Assembly: GCA_026874595.1 (NCBI GenBank)
Contig: CM049316.1
Location: forward strand, 13,072,839 to 13,136,838
DNA: 64,000 bases
Direction: 5' to 3'
Source of the DNA: Sipunculus nudus
Taxonomy: Eukaryota; Annelida; Sipuncula; Golfingiida; Sipunculidae
Shown: positions 1 through 11,759 of the stretch, piece after piece
Layout: every line of letters begins with the position of its first letter
Position numbering within the stretch: the first letter of the stretch is position 1
Position numbers and translations under genes: made by a program
The notes under the pieces: generated by a model
Told to the model about the DNA's origin: nothing
Seen by the model: only the letters and a program-made list of their open reading frames with translations
Databases searched by the model: none

Positions 1-646
1 GACCTAGTTTTAAAGCAGCAACTAAGTCACAGCACAAGTACTAATGTTTTGGGCGGCATGTTGTTACATTATTCAACAGGCGAAATGTACGGCATTAGTG
101 CATACATGCCATTGTGAACACACAATGCGGTAATAAAATGGATTTGACAAATATGCTTTGAACAAAACATTTTAAAACCATTTTGTGTGTGAAAGGGGTA
201 TATGAAGAGAGTGTGGCGGGGGGGGGGGGGGGGGGGAAGGTGCAGGTTATCATTTGCAACAAGTACTTATCTACAAAAAGAAAGAAATTTGGTCCACCAG
301 CTCCTTAACAATGTCACAGGAGTAAGATCGTTCATGGCTCAAACTATTTAAAACAGATAAATGGAGAAACAGAGTTGTACATAATGTTTGTGATATAGCC
401 TCATTGTTCGATTCTTGACATGTATGCAACCTTATTAATTTTCTCCCCAGCAATGCTTTAAGCAGTGACTGAGAAACCTTTTATACTGAAAGCAATACAC
501 ATACAAAGTATTAAGTTAAGACCTTGGTATTGTGAAACAAAATTATCATTTTCATTTATTCTGTAAAAAAATGTTTTCATCACAGCGTTTTGTTAAAGAA
601 CATTTTTACTATTACTTGTTATTGTATGGGATCAATTTATTTTCAG
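1..646 (+). other. intron or upstream part of paralogue 1
   Basis: No coding sequence is recognisable here. By comparison with paralogues 2 and 3, this stretch should be the intron before the module-3 exon at 647. The exons for the signal peptide and the first two cysteine modules are not seen and probably lie upstream of the window. The stretch holds a poly-G run at 218-236. It ends in a usable acceptor (TTATTTTCAG, 637-646). Confidence 0.6.
218..236 (+). repeat. poly-G homopolymer (G19)
   Basis: An uninterrupted run of about 19 G, preceded by GTGTGGC and followed by AAGG. Such tracts are length-variable and prone to sequencing error, so the exact count is uncertain. Confidence 0.9.
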
Positions 647-790
647 AGGTTGTTGGTAGTTTTTGTTTGAAGAACTCTGACTGCGACCAGATTGGTGGTA
701 CCAGTACTGCCGTTTGTGTCAACAATGCATGCGCTTGCCCTTCAGGTTCAGTAACTGACTATTTAGGCGCAAACTGCAACAATGGAACAG
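647..790 (+). CDS. Paralogue 1 exon: 6-Cys EB-like module
   Basis: 144 bp, phase 1 at both ends. Cysteine spacing is C-x5-C-x10-C-x4-C-x1-C-x12-C, with the CLKNSDC signature also present in the other two paralogues. An N-G-T glycosylation sequon sits at the 3' junction. The open reading frame extends upstream in frame to about 532, but TTTTCAG at 640-646 and the paralogue comparison place the true exon start at 647. Confidence 0.9.
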
Positions 791-3147
791 GTAATGATTC
801 AGTTTTCTTTAAATGCGATAACTTCTCTTAAAGAAATATTGATTTACAAGGAGATGAAGGTCCTATTTTCATATGCAAATATTTCTCCAAAAGGAAACTT
901 CTTATTTGCAATTCAAAAAATAATTTCTGCTTATAAGCAAGAAATTCCTAAAACACATTCTTTTTACACATGCTGCATAATGTCAGCTTTAAATTTTTTT
1001 TCAGAAATGGGATCACAGAAATATTGTTAATGTTAAAAAAAAGGAATGTGAAGTTAAATGTCTAAAAAGTGTTTTGACCACATTATTAGGTGACACTGAA
1101 GAGGAAATTGTACATTTTACATGATCAGCCCTGCAACATCAATATTACAAACAACGAGAAATTTTAAATTATTAAAAAATATTAAATGTACATGTAAATA
1201 ATTGATTTTATGGTGTCAAATATAATTTGTGGATCTTTATGGTTTGTAAATAATTTTGGCTTATACTACTTGACTTGATCTATATATGTTTTACAGCACT
1301 TGGCTTTGGAGGTGTCTGCAGTGGAACAAACTACCAAGCATTCACATTCTGTGATGGGGCTGCTGGCCTTGTTTGTGGAGATACATGCACAATCTATGAG
1401 ACTGCTCCCACACAGTCACTCTGCAGATGTGGTCACCGCCATACTGTCTCTGGCACTACTTGTAATGCCAGTAAGTAAAGCCCACCATCTCTCATTCCAT
1501 ATAAAGAGATGTTAAGTACATCCTACCATCTTGCTGGTTCCAAATATAGAGACGTTAAGTACATCCTACCATCTTGCTGGTTCCAAATATAGAGACTTTA
1601 AGTACATCCTACCATCTTGCTGGTTCCAAATATAGAGACATTAAGTTCATCCTACCATCTTGCTGGTTCCAAATATAGAGATGTTAAGTTCAGCCTACCA
1701 TCTTGCTGGTTCCAAATATAGAGACGTTAAGTTCATCCTACCATCTTGCTGGTTCCGAATATAGAAACGTTAAGTTTATCCTACCATCTTGCTGGTTCCA
1801 AATATAGAGATGTTAAGTACAGCCTACCATCTTGCTGGCGCCAAATATAATTAATTGGTGCATCCTGCTATCTTTCAGGTTCCAAATATATAGGAATGTT
1901 ACTCACATCCTACCATCTATCTGGTTCAAAATATATATACATTATCCTATGTATCATCTCTTTTACCAACATTCAACTGTGTCTTTTCTTTCTCATGAAG
2001 AAACATTTATTACATCCTTACATGTTTCTGTTTTAAGAAATCAAGATGTTCAATACATCCTGTCTTTTCTATTGTCTAAACTACAGAGAAAATTATTTAA
2101 CTTCTGCCAACTCTCTGGTTGAAAAGATCAGACAAAGCATATGATATATTTCTGGTTTAAATAAACAGTCCAATCTCAGAGCTTCACTTTTAATATAAAG
2201 TCAACTGCCCTCTCCGTATTTCACATTTAATTTATACTCAAAACCATCTCAGTATTTCTAATTTAATTCTTTGTCAAACTCCTGCTCTGTATTTCACATT
2301 AAACCCTATGAAGTCAATCTCCCCCTCAAGATTTCACATTTTATTTACTGTCAAGCTCACCCTAGGTAATTTTCATTATATTAGAGTCAAGGTCCCCCTC
2401 AATATTTCACATTATATCTACAGTAAAGCTCTCCTTTTGTAATTGACATTAAATTTGCATATGTCTTTGTCAATTCACAGACACATTAGGATCCACCTGC
2501 TTTGGTGACCAGAACTGCAAAGGAATTGGTGTTAACGCCATCTGTGTTGATGGAAAGTGTGAAAACAGTAAGTGTTCACTCTCTAATATTTGTTCTTTTG
2601 TTTTTCATTTACGGCTTTAATGAATAGTGTGTAAAATTTAAAGTCTATATTCACTGGCAACATAAGTAGGAGCATGCATGTGTAATGGTTGGATAAGAAT
2701 TGACTTACGTTCACTGATTTCAAATATATTATACAAGGCATCAAGATTTATACCAAGCCAATGTTGTAAAAGCTAAATACTGCAGACTTTTATCCAATGA
2801 TTTCTCTTTCATATATTTCATACTGTTAAATTTACATCATCAGGTATCTTGAATAATGTCTAGATAACATATAAACCTTGAAGTATGGAAGTTCACTCAG
2901 ACAAAAGTAATATTTGGATGCCTTCAGGGGTCATCTTTTACTATTTATATTATAATTACATTTTTTGTTCAGAAATGGATTTCAAATTTATTTGATTTTT
3001 TTAAATAATTTAAAATTAATCAACTTTTTATCAAATGATATGGATGCCTTCTCAACCCTATAACTCAATCTTCCAGGTGCTATGTCTGTGGCTGTCACTA
3101 TGGGAACCATTTTTGCTGCCCTGCTGGCTGCCCTCTTCGTCTACTAA
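647..3147 (+). CDS. Cysteine-rich EB/EGF-like module surface protein, paralogue 1 (3' half only)
   Basis: Four exons, 647-790, 1297-1470, 2481-2567 and 3077-3147, splice in one frame and end at TAA 3145-3147. All three introns are GT-AG and phase 1. The exons correspond one to one with the last four exons of the two complete paralogues downstream, with identical lengths (144, 174, 87) except for the tail. The encoded part has a 6-Cys module (CLKNSDC start), a 7-Cys module, a 4-Cys module (GDQNC motif), and a hydrophobic tail ending in LFVY. The tail has no basic cytoplasmic segment, which fits a GPI-attachment signal. A short single-pass anchor is the alternative. The first half of the gene (signal peptide, 7-Cys and 12-Cys modules) should be upstream of base 1. 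Family resemblance is to EB-module/EGF-like proteins common in marine invertebrates; the biological role is unknown. Confidence 0.85.
1297..1470 (+). CDS. Paralogue 1 exon: 7-Cys module
   Basis: 174 bp between TTTTACAG and GTAAGT, phase 1-1, beginning with a split alanine codon and ALGFGG. It shares GLVCG-[DE]-x-C and the CxC pair with the matching exons of paralogues 2 (22337) and 3 (44948). An overlapping frame is also open but has no paralogue support. Confidence 0.9.
1484..1945 (+). repeat. 43-bp tandem repeat in intron of paralogue 1
   Basis: About ten head-to-tail copies of a 43-bp unit containing ACCATCTTGCTGGTTCCAA. They are nearly identical from about 1510 to 1830 and decay towards 1945. 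The array begins 14 bp after the splice donor at 1470/1471. There are no spacers between units, so it is a minisatellite and not CRISPR-like. Confidence 0.92.
2165..2470 (+). repeat. Degenerate ~60-bp tandem repeat in intron
   Basis: Four to five diverged units, each with a GTATTTCACATT-like core and a CCCCCTC-like spacer (cores near 2215, 2250, 2308, 2330 and 2404). The array runs almost to the acceptor at 2480 and may supply its pyrimidine-rich context. Confidence 0.6.
2481..2567 (+). CDS. Paralogue 1 exon: 4-Cys module
   Basis: 87 bp, phase 1-1, spacing C-x5-C-x8-C-x4-C with the GDQNCK motif. All three paralogues have this exon at exactly 87 bp. Confidence 0.9.
3077..3147 (+). CDS. Paralogue 1 terminal exon: hydrophobic C-terminal tail
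   Basis: The acceptor is CTTCCAG. The exon encodes a small-residue start (S-A-M) followed by about 20 mostly hydrophobic residues ending LFVY and TAA. The small-residue/hydrophobic order is that of a GPI-anchor signal. The omega site would be near the N-S-A junction. Confidence 0.85.
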
Positions 3148-4771
3148 AAATGAAGAACTGACTGTGGAAACTTAGATTCTCAACCCATCAAGAAGAAGAT
3201 GATGAATTATTAGTAAACTTGGTGACTAGAACATTAATTAAAATAACATCAAACTAATCAAGCATGAAAAGAACCAATCAACATGCACAAAAGAATGTTA
3301 CCATGGTGACGTCGTCAAATTTTCCCTTTCAACAGATTATACTACTGGAAATGAATCATTATACATGGGATTCTGATTATCTTGAGAATATGAAATGGAT
3401 ATCAAGAGTCAATACCATATGAACAGAGAATCTGACCTAAACTCAATTTCAGGCATTATTATATCCTTGTAAGAATCCAAGTAATTACCTGATCATCAAG
3501 AATATAACATGCTATGACTGTGATATTAGAGAACACTTAAAAATGTGTGTGTGTGTGTTTTTTAATCATTCATGTGCAATGTTACAGTAGGTTTTGTATT
3601 GTACAATGAAATATAGCATGTCATCGGCACAAATATCTTGGAAGTACCATATATGTACCATAAACAATACATAATAAAAATAGTAAAATCATTCCAGAAT
3701 TATGCCATTTTTACTTCAGGCACTATAGAATACTCGCATCACCACTATGACGAGGGTTTAAATGGTAATATGCTCATTTGAGTCACCATTAAAGTCACCT
3801 CTGATAAAATATTGTGTATGTGAGACAAAACATTTTTTCCCATTCTGTGTGTGTGCATTAATGTATGTGAATGACTCTTTCCTGATCTTGATTCTGTACA
3901 TAATTTTGTGTTTTATAAGTTATACTTTTTAATATCTGTCTATATATACATATATATATATTATATTGGTATGTAAAATAAATGTATTATCCTGTCCTCT
4001 GAATAATGTTATACTGACTGTTACTGATGTATGGTGAGGGTACATGTATACGATTCAGTCTTCATTGGAATTAGAATCAACTCAAGGAGAGTGATTTATT
4101 CAATCATCAGGACACACTGAATAGAAAAAAGTGGGAATATAGCTACTTGACTCTTGTATGAATGCGGATATAGACAGCTGCACAAAAAACCGGCACAAAT
4201 AAATAAGAAAGACTACCAGTATGTCCATTAATAATGTGGTGGGTATAGTCCAGTGTACGGCTGTGGATATTTTGGGCAGAGGCATATATAACAATATTTT
4301 GTATGACTGAGGTGATGTTTGATATACTGTATCAGGTCTAATAAGTATATGCATGCTTCATACATCTGATAACTAGAGACTACCGGTAAGCCCTCCCTTT
4401 TGAACCCAACTTTGTTCAAATTACCTGTACTGCCACTCTGGACTTTAAAGAAAAAAAAATATAAGATCTAGCCAAAATAAAAGTATATAATTTTCTGTAA
4501 AATGTACAAGAAAGTATAAATCATTGCCAAAGTGTGGAACTTTTCACACAATTTTACTATATGCATTAAAAAAATGCTTTGAGAAAAGCAACAGGTTTGA
4601 TATTAATTTGCAAATATTCACAATTTATAACACATGAATCCTTCTGTATTTCACATTTCTCGTCACTTCATCAAGCCAGTCTATATAACATGTTACTATA
4701 TTATAAGATAAAAAATGTACAAGTAAAGTACTCAGCCAGAATATAAAGATTTGAGAAAAAAAGTATACCAA
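3148..4771. other. 3' UTR and intergenic sequence
   Basis: AT-rich sequence with no supported gene. It includes a short (GT)n at about 3545-3560 and a TATATA patch at about 3942-3965. The short open frames here have no splice or family support. Confidence 0.5.
3673..3678 (+). promoter_or_regulatory. Candidate polyadenylation signal of paralogue 1
   Basis: AATAAA about 525 bp after the stop. A second AATAAA lies at 3977-3982. Which one is used cannot be told from sequence alone. Confidence 0.4.
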
Positions 4772-5943
4772 GGGACCCATGGGTCACTGTGCTCAGCTGA
4801 AGTTGATCTTGAAGTTAAAAATCTAAAATAATATCAAATGGAGATAAAGTGTGAAAGGAATAGGTAATATAGACCATGGTTAGTTTATATGATTGATTTG
4901 TATTGATGAGCAAGAAATTGTTGCAAATTATATTTTGTGACCTGACCATGTGTTTCCAAATGTTGAAACTGAAGCATTAACAACACTTCTGCATATACAT
5001 ACAGGGCAAACAAAGCCTGATCTCCAATTCTGCTGAGGCAGGAAAATAATGAAAAAAATGTTTGTATTAGATCTTAATATTTTATCACATCAATTATTTT
5101 ATCATAAGTTTATATTTCTATACATTACCAATATAACATATATATTTGAACATAAAAGTTGATTCACTATTCTAAATTGCATCATCATAAATCTCAATCT
5201 TGTCAGATAACACCACATCATGGCGCAAATGTATATTTATTTTTTACCACAAAATTATATCTTTTAAATTTGCAAAAAATAAATATCTAAAAATAATACT
5301 TGATTCAGATTTCAAAATTTTAAATTGTGACTTTATTTATCCATAATTTGCTTCAAATTTTGAAAATTTGTGCATAATAAATGGGTTTAATTATATATTT
5401 TCATTTGTTAAAATCATTTAAAAGAAAATTGATATCTTTAAAAATGCTACATCAACACAACATGGCATATTTTGGATTACACCTTGAATAACTTTTTCAA
5501 GGAAAGTTTTGTATATTGGAGTGGAAAAAGCTTTTCAGTTAAGGAGGAACAGTGAAAACAATAACAGTTACTGCATACCACTTGGAAGGTTTGGTTTGGC
5601 AGGGAGGAGGGTGATATGAGAATAACTGTACACCTGTCACAGCAGGGCATCTCCCCCAGTGACTGTAACAAATCAGGAACCATGGCATAGCTGACTTCCA
5701 GTGACCAGGAGTGCTCTGCCTGCAACTCTGACAAAGCAGGTGACTGCAATAGAGCTTCAGGAAAGAATTCAATAACTAGCCTAATTTTCAAGCTTTTATT
5801 TTCAAATTTCAGATTTAAAAATATTAAATACTTGTGTTTTCATGCTGTGAAAATTTAATCAACATTACTCACAGAAACAAAGTGCCCTGGTCAAAGTTGG
5901 GCAAAATTTAAGGTACTGATTTTATTTTTATGCTAATAACTTA
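4772..5943 (+). mobile_element. Family C element, left part, interrupted by another copy
   Basis: It starts with the family C left-end palindrome GACCCATGGGTC (4774-4785) followed by GCTCAGCTGA (4791-4800). The interior ends with a module around 5848-5940 (GTCAAAGTTGGGCAAAATTT) that recurs inside the complete copies. No family C right end is found before the next left end at about 5948. This is therefore either an older copy into which the 5944-8680 element inserted, or a truncated copy. Confidence 0.6.
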
Positions 5944-8110
5944 ACAAGGAACCCATGGGTCACGGCGCGCAGCTGTTATATATGATAAAAAATATGATTT
6001 GGGAAAGAGGCACATGCTTGTTTTGTGTGGTAATAAATATAAGCTTTATTATGAGTTGTTGGTGTTGAGCTTATGTATGATTTTGATAGTATCTTTGGAG
6101 ACAGGGAAGAGGATTGATTTCATTTATTTTATTAATAAATGGAGTGATATTGTCACACAGATTTAGACTTGGCCATATAACTTATAAGCAGCACATATAA
6201 TAAAAGAGTTTAACTATTTATTAAAATTTAATAACAAATATTGTGCCAATATAATTTTTATTTAAAAAAATAATAAGAAAATCATATGATTTTTTAAAAT
6301 AAAATAGAAGTGAAATGATCAATGAAATAATATTATAGAATATATTCATGAATGCATTCATGAATACATTTTGAAAGTACCTGCACTGGTATTCAAATAT
6401 TTTCATTTTTACCTGAATTCCCATTCTTATGCAATAAATTTTTTTATTGCAGTACATATTCATATTCATATTCAAATACATTTGCAAAGCATTCGCACCA
6501 TGTCTAGTATTTATTCAGTTTTAGCCAAACAATGATGTTTAGAATCCAGAATATACAAAATTCACAAATTTAAATAATGATCATAAGTACCTGGTTTTAT
6601 GGCTTTTATTTATATTAAAAAAAATAAATGTAATATATTCACTTTGGACTAATTTCACATCAATCTACACACTAGACACAGTAGGAATCTAGATTAATAT
6701 TATCAACTGCATCTTTGTCTATCATCAATTTCCTTCATATGATCCCTAATGATTAGTAATGAATAATATGATTTATTTTTTTATCATTAAAATTTCACTG
6801 AAAAATACCACAGGTGACTGCATGTGTGTTATCTGGAATAACAATTTGACATTGACATTCTATCCATCCATACAAGATTCTCACATCATCAGTAACTGCA
6901 AGTTAATTTTCTGTTACTCATCAACTAACAAATTCCTTTTCTATTAATTTTTCTTTAATTTGTTATAAAAAACCAATACAAAATTATTTATTTATTGTTT
7001 ATTGTTATGTTGTTTTTCAAAACAACTACTATAGATGAGTTGGGTTGGACACCTGGATCAACTGTGGCTGGGCATTAGCTGCCTGGCTGCCCCAGTGTAT
7101 GCTTCGCTCAAGCATGCATAATCTGATGAAAGGTCAACAAGGTCAACAAGGTCAACATACAGGTGACTGAAGAGGGGCTGGATTTAGCCTTGGTCTGACA
7201 TGGTCTCATAAAAACATTAATAAAAGCTACAATATTTGGCCAATTTCTTTCAGCTTTCTAAACTACAAAGATGAAATCCTTATGTGTGCATCATATGAAA
7301 ATTATATCAACAGTGCTCTCAGGAACTCAATGTGCCATGGTCAAAGTTGGGCAAATTTAAGGTACTAATTTTATATTTATACTAATAACTTATAAAATTT
7401 GAAAAATTCAGAAATAATTTTTGGTATTCAATTGAATCTTGATTAAATAATGTTACATCCCTGACAAAAAATTTCTAGCTTCAGCAATCCTCTTGTTAAG
7501 GGAGTAAATATATTTCTTGATTTTTTAAAAAGTGCATTATGTTTGGGCCCATAACTTAAAACAATTACGCAATACTGACATCATTTCTGGCATGAGCATA
7601 GCTAATGTATAGAAAAATATGTTTTTAATGGAAAAATGAAGTTTTTCATTAATATCTCGGAGGTATTAAGTCCTAGTGATCAAATTCTTGGCATGGTAGG
7701 GGATTTTTGAGACATCTAATTGTATGCCAAATTTTAGGAACTGAGAGCTGAAGCTTGGGAGCTGAGCACTTGCAAACTGCATGAAACTAGCTTGATGTAA
7801 ACAATATGTTACATGTGCTTGAAAACTTGAATAAAATCTACAGTTTTTGATCAACTGGTTTCAAATTTTTGGTGTTTACAGACAAAATGCAAAAAAAAAC
7901 ATGCTGTGAAAATTAAATCCACAGTACTTACAGGAAAAAAACGTGCCATGGTCAAAATTGGGCAAAATTTAAGGTACCAATTTTTTATTTTTGTTAATAT
8001 TTTAAAACATTTAAAAGATTTTGATCTAATTTTGGGTACACAATTTAATTTTGATTATTTAAAGTTATATTACTGGAAAAAAAGTTTATAGCTTTAACAT
8101 ATTTTGTGTT

Positions 8111-8372
8111 AAGTGATCGAATATCTTTCCTGATTTTTTACACAATGCATTATGTTTGGGCCCATAACTTTTTTAATTTATATAATACAGACATAATTTC
8201 TGGCATGTACATAGGAACTATATAGAGGAATAATTATGGTAAAGTAATCGAATATCTTTCCTGATTTTTTACACAATGCATTATGTTTGGGCCCATAACT
8301 TTTTTAATTTATATAATACAGACATAATTTCTGGCATGTACATAGGAACTATATAGAGGAATAATTATGGTA
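8111..8372 (+). repeat. 131-bp tandem duplication inside family C copy 1
   Basis: Two near-identical units starting at 8111 and 8242, each with TATCTTTCCTGATTTTTTAC and TTTGGGCCCATAAC. The other full copy has the unit once (about 60365-60495), so the duplication arose after insertion or in a sublineage. Confidence 0.9.
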
Positions 8373-8585
8373 AATATGAGGAAAAACAGATGAGTGGTTT
8401 TGATATTAGGCAGTCCTGAAGTGTAAAAATAGGTTTTTAATAAAAAATTGAGGTTTTTCCTTAATTTCTCAAAGGAACGAAGTTGCAAAGACCCAGTTTT
8501 CGGCTTGGTAGGAGCTCTTGGGGACATCTAACATTATGCCAAATTTTGGATTCCTAGGTCTTACGGTTTCAAAACGTGCCACATC

Positions 8586-8628
8586 GACGGACGGACGGAC
8601 GGACAGACGGACGGACGGACGACAGACA
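8586..8628 (+). repeat. GGAC tetranucleotide microsatellite near element right end
   Basis: A (GGAC)n tract with one CAGA variant, about 15-55 bp inside the right hairpin of family C copy 1. The same tract is at 60712-60745 in copy 2, and a shorter degenerate form is at 14108-14130. Confidence 0.9.
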
Positions 8629-8999
8629 ATGGACCACGACTATAGCTCAGATGACTTACAGTCAGCTGAGCTAAAAACCACTTCTGCCTAAAAATGTATG
8701 AAAAAAGTACAAAAACAAGTCTGGTCTGAAAAAGTATAGAGTGGCAGCACTGAATTACTGACTTAAATGAATAAAAATCTCAGCACATTGTGTGCTAGAT
8801 CCATCATATAACAATTAATGTCTAATTTGAATCATTATATTGTGGTGTTTACTTGTGAGAGGATATATACATCACTGAGAGGACCAAACATGGTTGAAAA
8901 GAATGCTAACTTTAATTTGCTAGTAAGTTAGTTGAGAGCCACAAAACCAGGAGGGGTACTTAAAAGGGCAAGAATGCTTATTAGGTCAAACACAGTATA

Positions 9000-9275
9000 T
9001 CAAATTTAACTAAAATTTTGCACTCAGAGATTTCAGACCTCTGCCAAGGCAGCTCATTATTCTGATATAGCTATGTCAGAAATGCAGCATTTGACCTTGA
9101 GAAAATTCTTTGATCCAGATGGTCATACCAAAAATTTAATAAATTGTTCCTTGTATCATTGCCAAGCAATCCTGAAAATTTCATGAAAATCTGTCTTTTT
9201 TTTAAGAAATGTTTCTAACTGACAAACAAACCCACAACACCAGCAAAAACAAAACGCCTGCTTGTTGAAGGTATA
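9000..9275 (+). repeat. Diverged interspersed repeat (SINE-like tail)
   Basis: Contains CCTGAAAATTTCATGAAAAT followed by GACAAACAAACCCACAACAC. The same order of motifs appears at 22740-22890 and, in part, at 24840-24900. It looks like the tail of an old dispersed element; the family is not identified. Confidence 0.5.
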
Positions 9276-9480
9276 TACTGTCCCAAGAAATATTTAACTT
9301 GTCATAATAAAAACTGTTTCAAGGTTCATTTTGCATGTTTCTATCAAAATTTAAAACAATGGCCCTGCTTAAAAGATGAAACTCCACAATTCGCCATGAC
9401 AGCCAGCAACTGGATTCATCTAAATGGCCACGGACCAGCTCACACAGCACCAGTGTCCCCCCCCCGATATGCCATGACTT

Positions 9481-9580
9481 AACATCAGGGACACATTGGA
9501 GACACATAAAGGTGACATCAGGACAATATTGGGATGACATCAGGACAATATTGGGGTGACATCAGGAAGACATTGGGGCA
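9481..9580 (+). repeat. 22-bp tandem repeat
   Basis: About three and a half units of GACATCAGGACAATATTGGG plus two bases, with a longer first unit. The open frames across it are by-products of the repetition. Confidence 0.75.
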
Positions 9581-9776
9581 GCGCAGGAGTAGGGCTGTAC
9601 ATTATTCCATGATACCATACTTTGATCATGATACAATACATGATATGGTACATATTTGACACAATTAATTTATTAATAAATTTATATCAGCTTACTCTCA
9701 TAAACTTTATTTCCAAACCATGAATAAATTATTTTCCAAGCAAAATATCATCTAAGATAAATCTGAATAAGAATCA

Positions 9777-10036
9777 GAATAAATCTTGAAGGTTCTTTGC
9801 AGGAAGTATGAATTAATCTGGATGGATCTTGGCCAGACTTATGAATTAACTTGGAAGGTTCTTTGCCAGAGTTATGAACAAATCTGGAAGGTTCTCGGTC
9901 AGACTTATGAATAAATCTTGAATGTTCTTGGCCAGTGTCATGAATAAATCTGGAAGTTCTTAGTCAGAGGTTTGAATAAAATTTGTAGGTTATTGGCAAG
10001 AGGTATCAATTCATTTGGGAGGTTCTGGTCAAGAGG
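9777..10036 (+). repeat. 33-bp tandem repeat
   Basis: About eight diverged units of 33 bp sharing GAATAAATCTGGAAGGTTCT and a CAGAGTTAT-like end. The sequence is unrelated to the other 33-bp satellite at 15004-16125. Confidence 0.8.
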
Positions 10037-10189
10037 CGTTAACACACTTTAATAATTGTTAAGACCTGAAAATAGACAAAATTCAACATAAATCATGTGA
10101 AATTATGGTTCCCCACAAAATGGACCATGCAACCTGCTTTTACCGTGGAATGAATATACGAAAGTGAAGGCCTGATCTGAACTACCGGT

Positions 10190-10690
10190 AATCTGCAGTT
10201 GGTTTGGACCAAATCACAATTGGGATTCAGTCAGGCCTTAAATACCCCAATCGGGCTTTGGGCTGTACCCGATCCTTATTGGAGTTTAGGCCAGACTAAA
10301 TTCCTGACTAGGATTTGATCATTACCAATCACCAATTGGTCTGGACCAATTAGCAGTTGGTCCAGACCAAACCCCAATCAGGATTCTGATCAGTCCAAAT
10401 CCTGATCAGGATCTGGTCCAGCTCAAATCTTGATTCAGACTGTGAGATGACACTTCACTAAATAACACCTTCTGCACATACTTCTGATTAATTCAAGGAA
10501 AATGCACCTAAGTTCATCCTACTCATAAACTTGAATCTAATTTCATCATGTTAAATTTATTTATGCCATGCCAAACTTCAGATACACAGAGTTAGTTGAA
10601 CAATTGAATATTACAATGATTGATACCTGATATATAAATTAATTAATGGAATAAAAGAATACTACTGACTCTTGTGGTACATATATATAC
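10190..10690 (+). repeat. Interspersed repeat D, copy without insertion
   Basis: A GATTGGTCCAGACCAA-rich segment followed by an AT-rich tail (CACATACTTCTGATTAA). The same two halves occur at about 37270-37527 and 38505-38720, where they are separated by a family A element. This copy therefore shows the unoccupied site at about 10450-10462. Confidence 0.7.
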
Positions 10691-11479
10691 AACATTTCAT
10701 GAGTTTCTGTAAGGCCAAAATTGCTGAAAAAAATCTGTTAACAGACAGACAACAGAAGACTGACAACAGATGGAAGCCACACTAGGGTTAAACATCACAG
10801 GTAAGTTAAAAAGAGTTCAAGTCAATTTGGCATTAAAACTATTTTTAAACCATCTCTTCTTTAAATTCCTATAATTGTGAGTTAAGGTGAGGAGATACCA
10901 TTTAATAAATAATATCTGAACACCAAATGTTTGCAATGAAACCAGTTTGAAGAAAAAATTAAGTTGGCCATATGGAAGGATTATAGCTCCAGTGATCTCA
11001 ATATTACCAAGGCCTAAGGGTAGGTCTTTCTTATTTACTGGTATAACCAGAGATGTCTGGAGCAAACCAAGAGCTTATTTTTCAGAGATGACATAAGCTA
11101 TTATCGCTAATTAATCAGAGCTGATTATGCAGTTTGATTGCCATGCTAATTTGTCATCATTCATTTCCCCCCTAAAAAATATACATATGAATATGTGAAA
11201 AACATTTGTGGTGGTTCATGTAAGAAAGTATACATGCAGTTTGAATGATTTAAACCTATACAACCTAAAACAGAGTTACAAGAAACATTAATTTACGGCT
11301 GGCCATTTCATCTGACCATCCTTAGTAACAGTTGTTATGCCAGCCATAACACTGGGTTGCCAAGGCAATAGGCCATCTAAAGGTCATAAAGATTGGCAGT
11401 TTCAGTGGAGTCTTACGTGTGGATAGCAGACAAGAAGAGTATTCATTCTGTATAGGAAATTGATTGGATTATCTCACTA

Positions 11480-11494
11480 ATGGAAACTAAAATG
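11480..11494 (+). CDS. Candidate start exon of paralogue 2
   Basis: ATG plus four codons (METKM) followed by GTAGGT, ending in phase 0 as needed to join the signal-peptide exon at 16529. With it, the spliced frame totals 1047 bp, a whole number of codons. The implied intron is 5 kb. The support is only phase, donor and the parallel micro-exon proposed for paralogue 3. Other ATGs could serve, including ATGTGTGTG at 16386 if the TA repeat were transcribed through in frame. Confidence 0.35.
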
Positions 11495-11759
11495 GTAGGT
11501 TAATCGTTTATCCTAACATTTTAAAATTCACATACACTTTGTAAATAATATATAATGAACCATATCACCTTTAAGTTTCCTTAAATCAATAGAACTTATA
11601 TGATTCTGATCAAGAATATTAATGAATTATTTCAGAGAAAGTGTGATCTATGTTTACAAAAGAAATAAGTATACAACACATTTGCATAAATGATAAGTAT
11701 GGTTTGAATTTATTTTGCATATTTAATATTATAAAAAGTGACCTGTGTCAAAGATAAAA

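Larger units (their letters stand above)
5944..8680 (+). mobile_element. Family C interspersed element, copy 1 (~2.7 kb)
   Basis: The left end has GGAACCCATGGGTCAC followed by CGCGCAGCTG. The right end is the hairpin TAGCTCAGATGAC-TTACA-GTCAGCTGAGCTA (8643-8673), just inside AAAA. It matches 58173-60800 along nearly its whole length. No transposase or Rep/helicase reading frame is visible, so it is non-autonomous. Compared with copy 2 it has an extra 131-bp tandem duplication (8111-8372) and lacks about 75 bp near 7600-7630. It contains repeated internal modules around GTCAAAGTTGGGCAAAATTT and a GGAC microsatellite just inside the right hairpin. Confidence 0.85.

Noticed and set aside
532..646. 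Upstream in-frame extension with ATG for the first exon of paralogue 1
   Set aside because: A good acceptor at 640-646, identical module length in the paralogues, and the lack of a signal peptide argue that translation does not start here.
1484..1945. CRISPR-like array
   Set aside because: Units are contiguous without unique spacers, and the sequence is clearly eukaryotic. The same reasoning applies to the 33-bp, 31-bp and 24-bp arrays.
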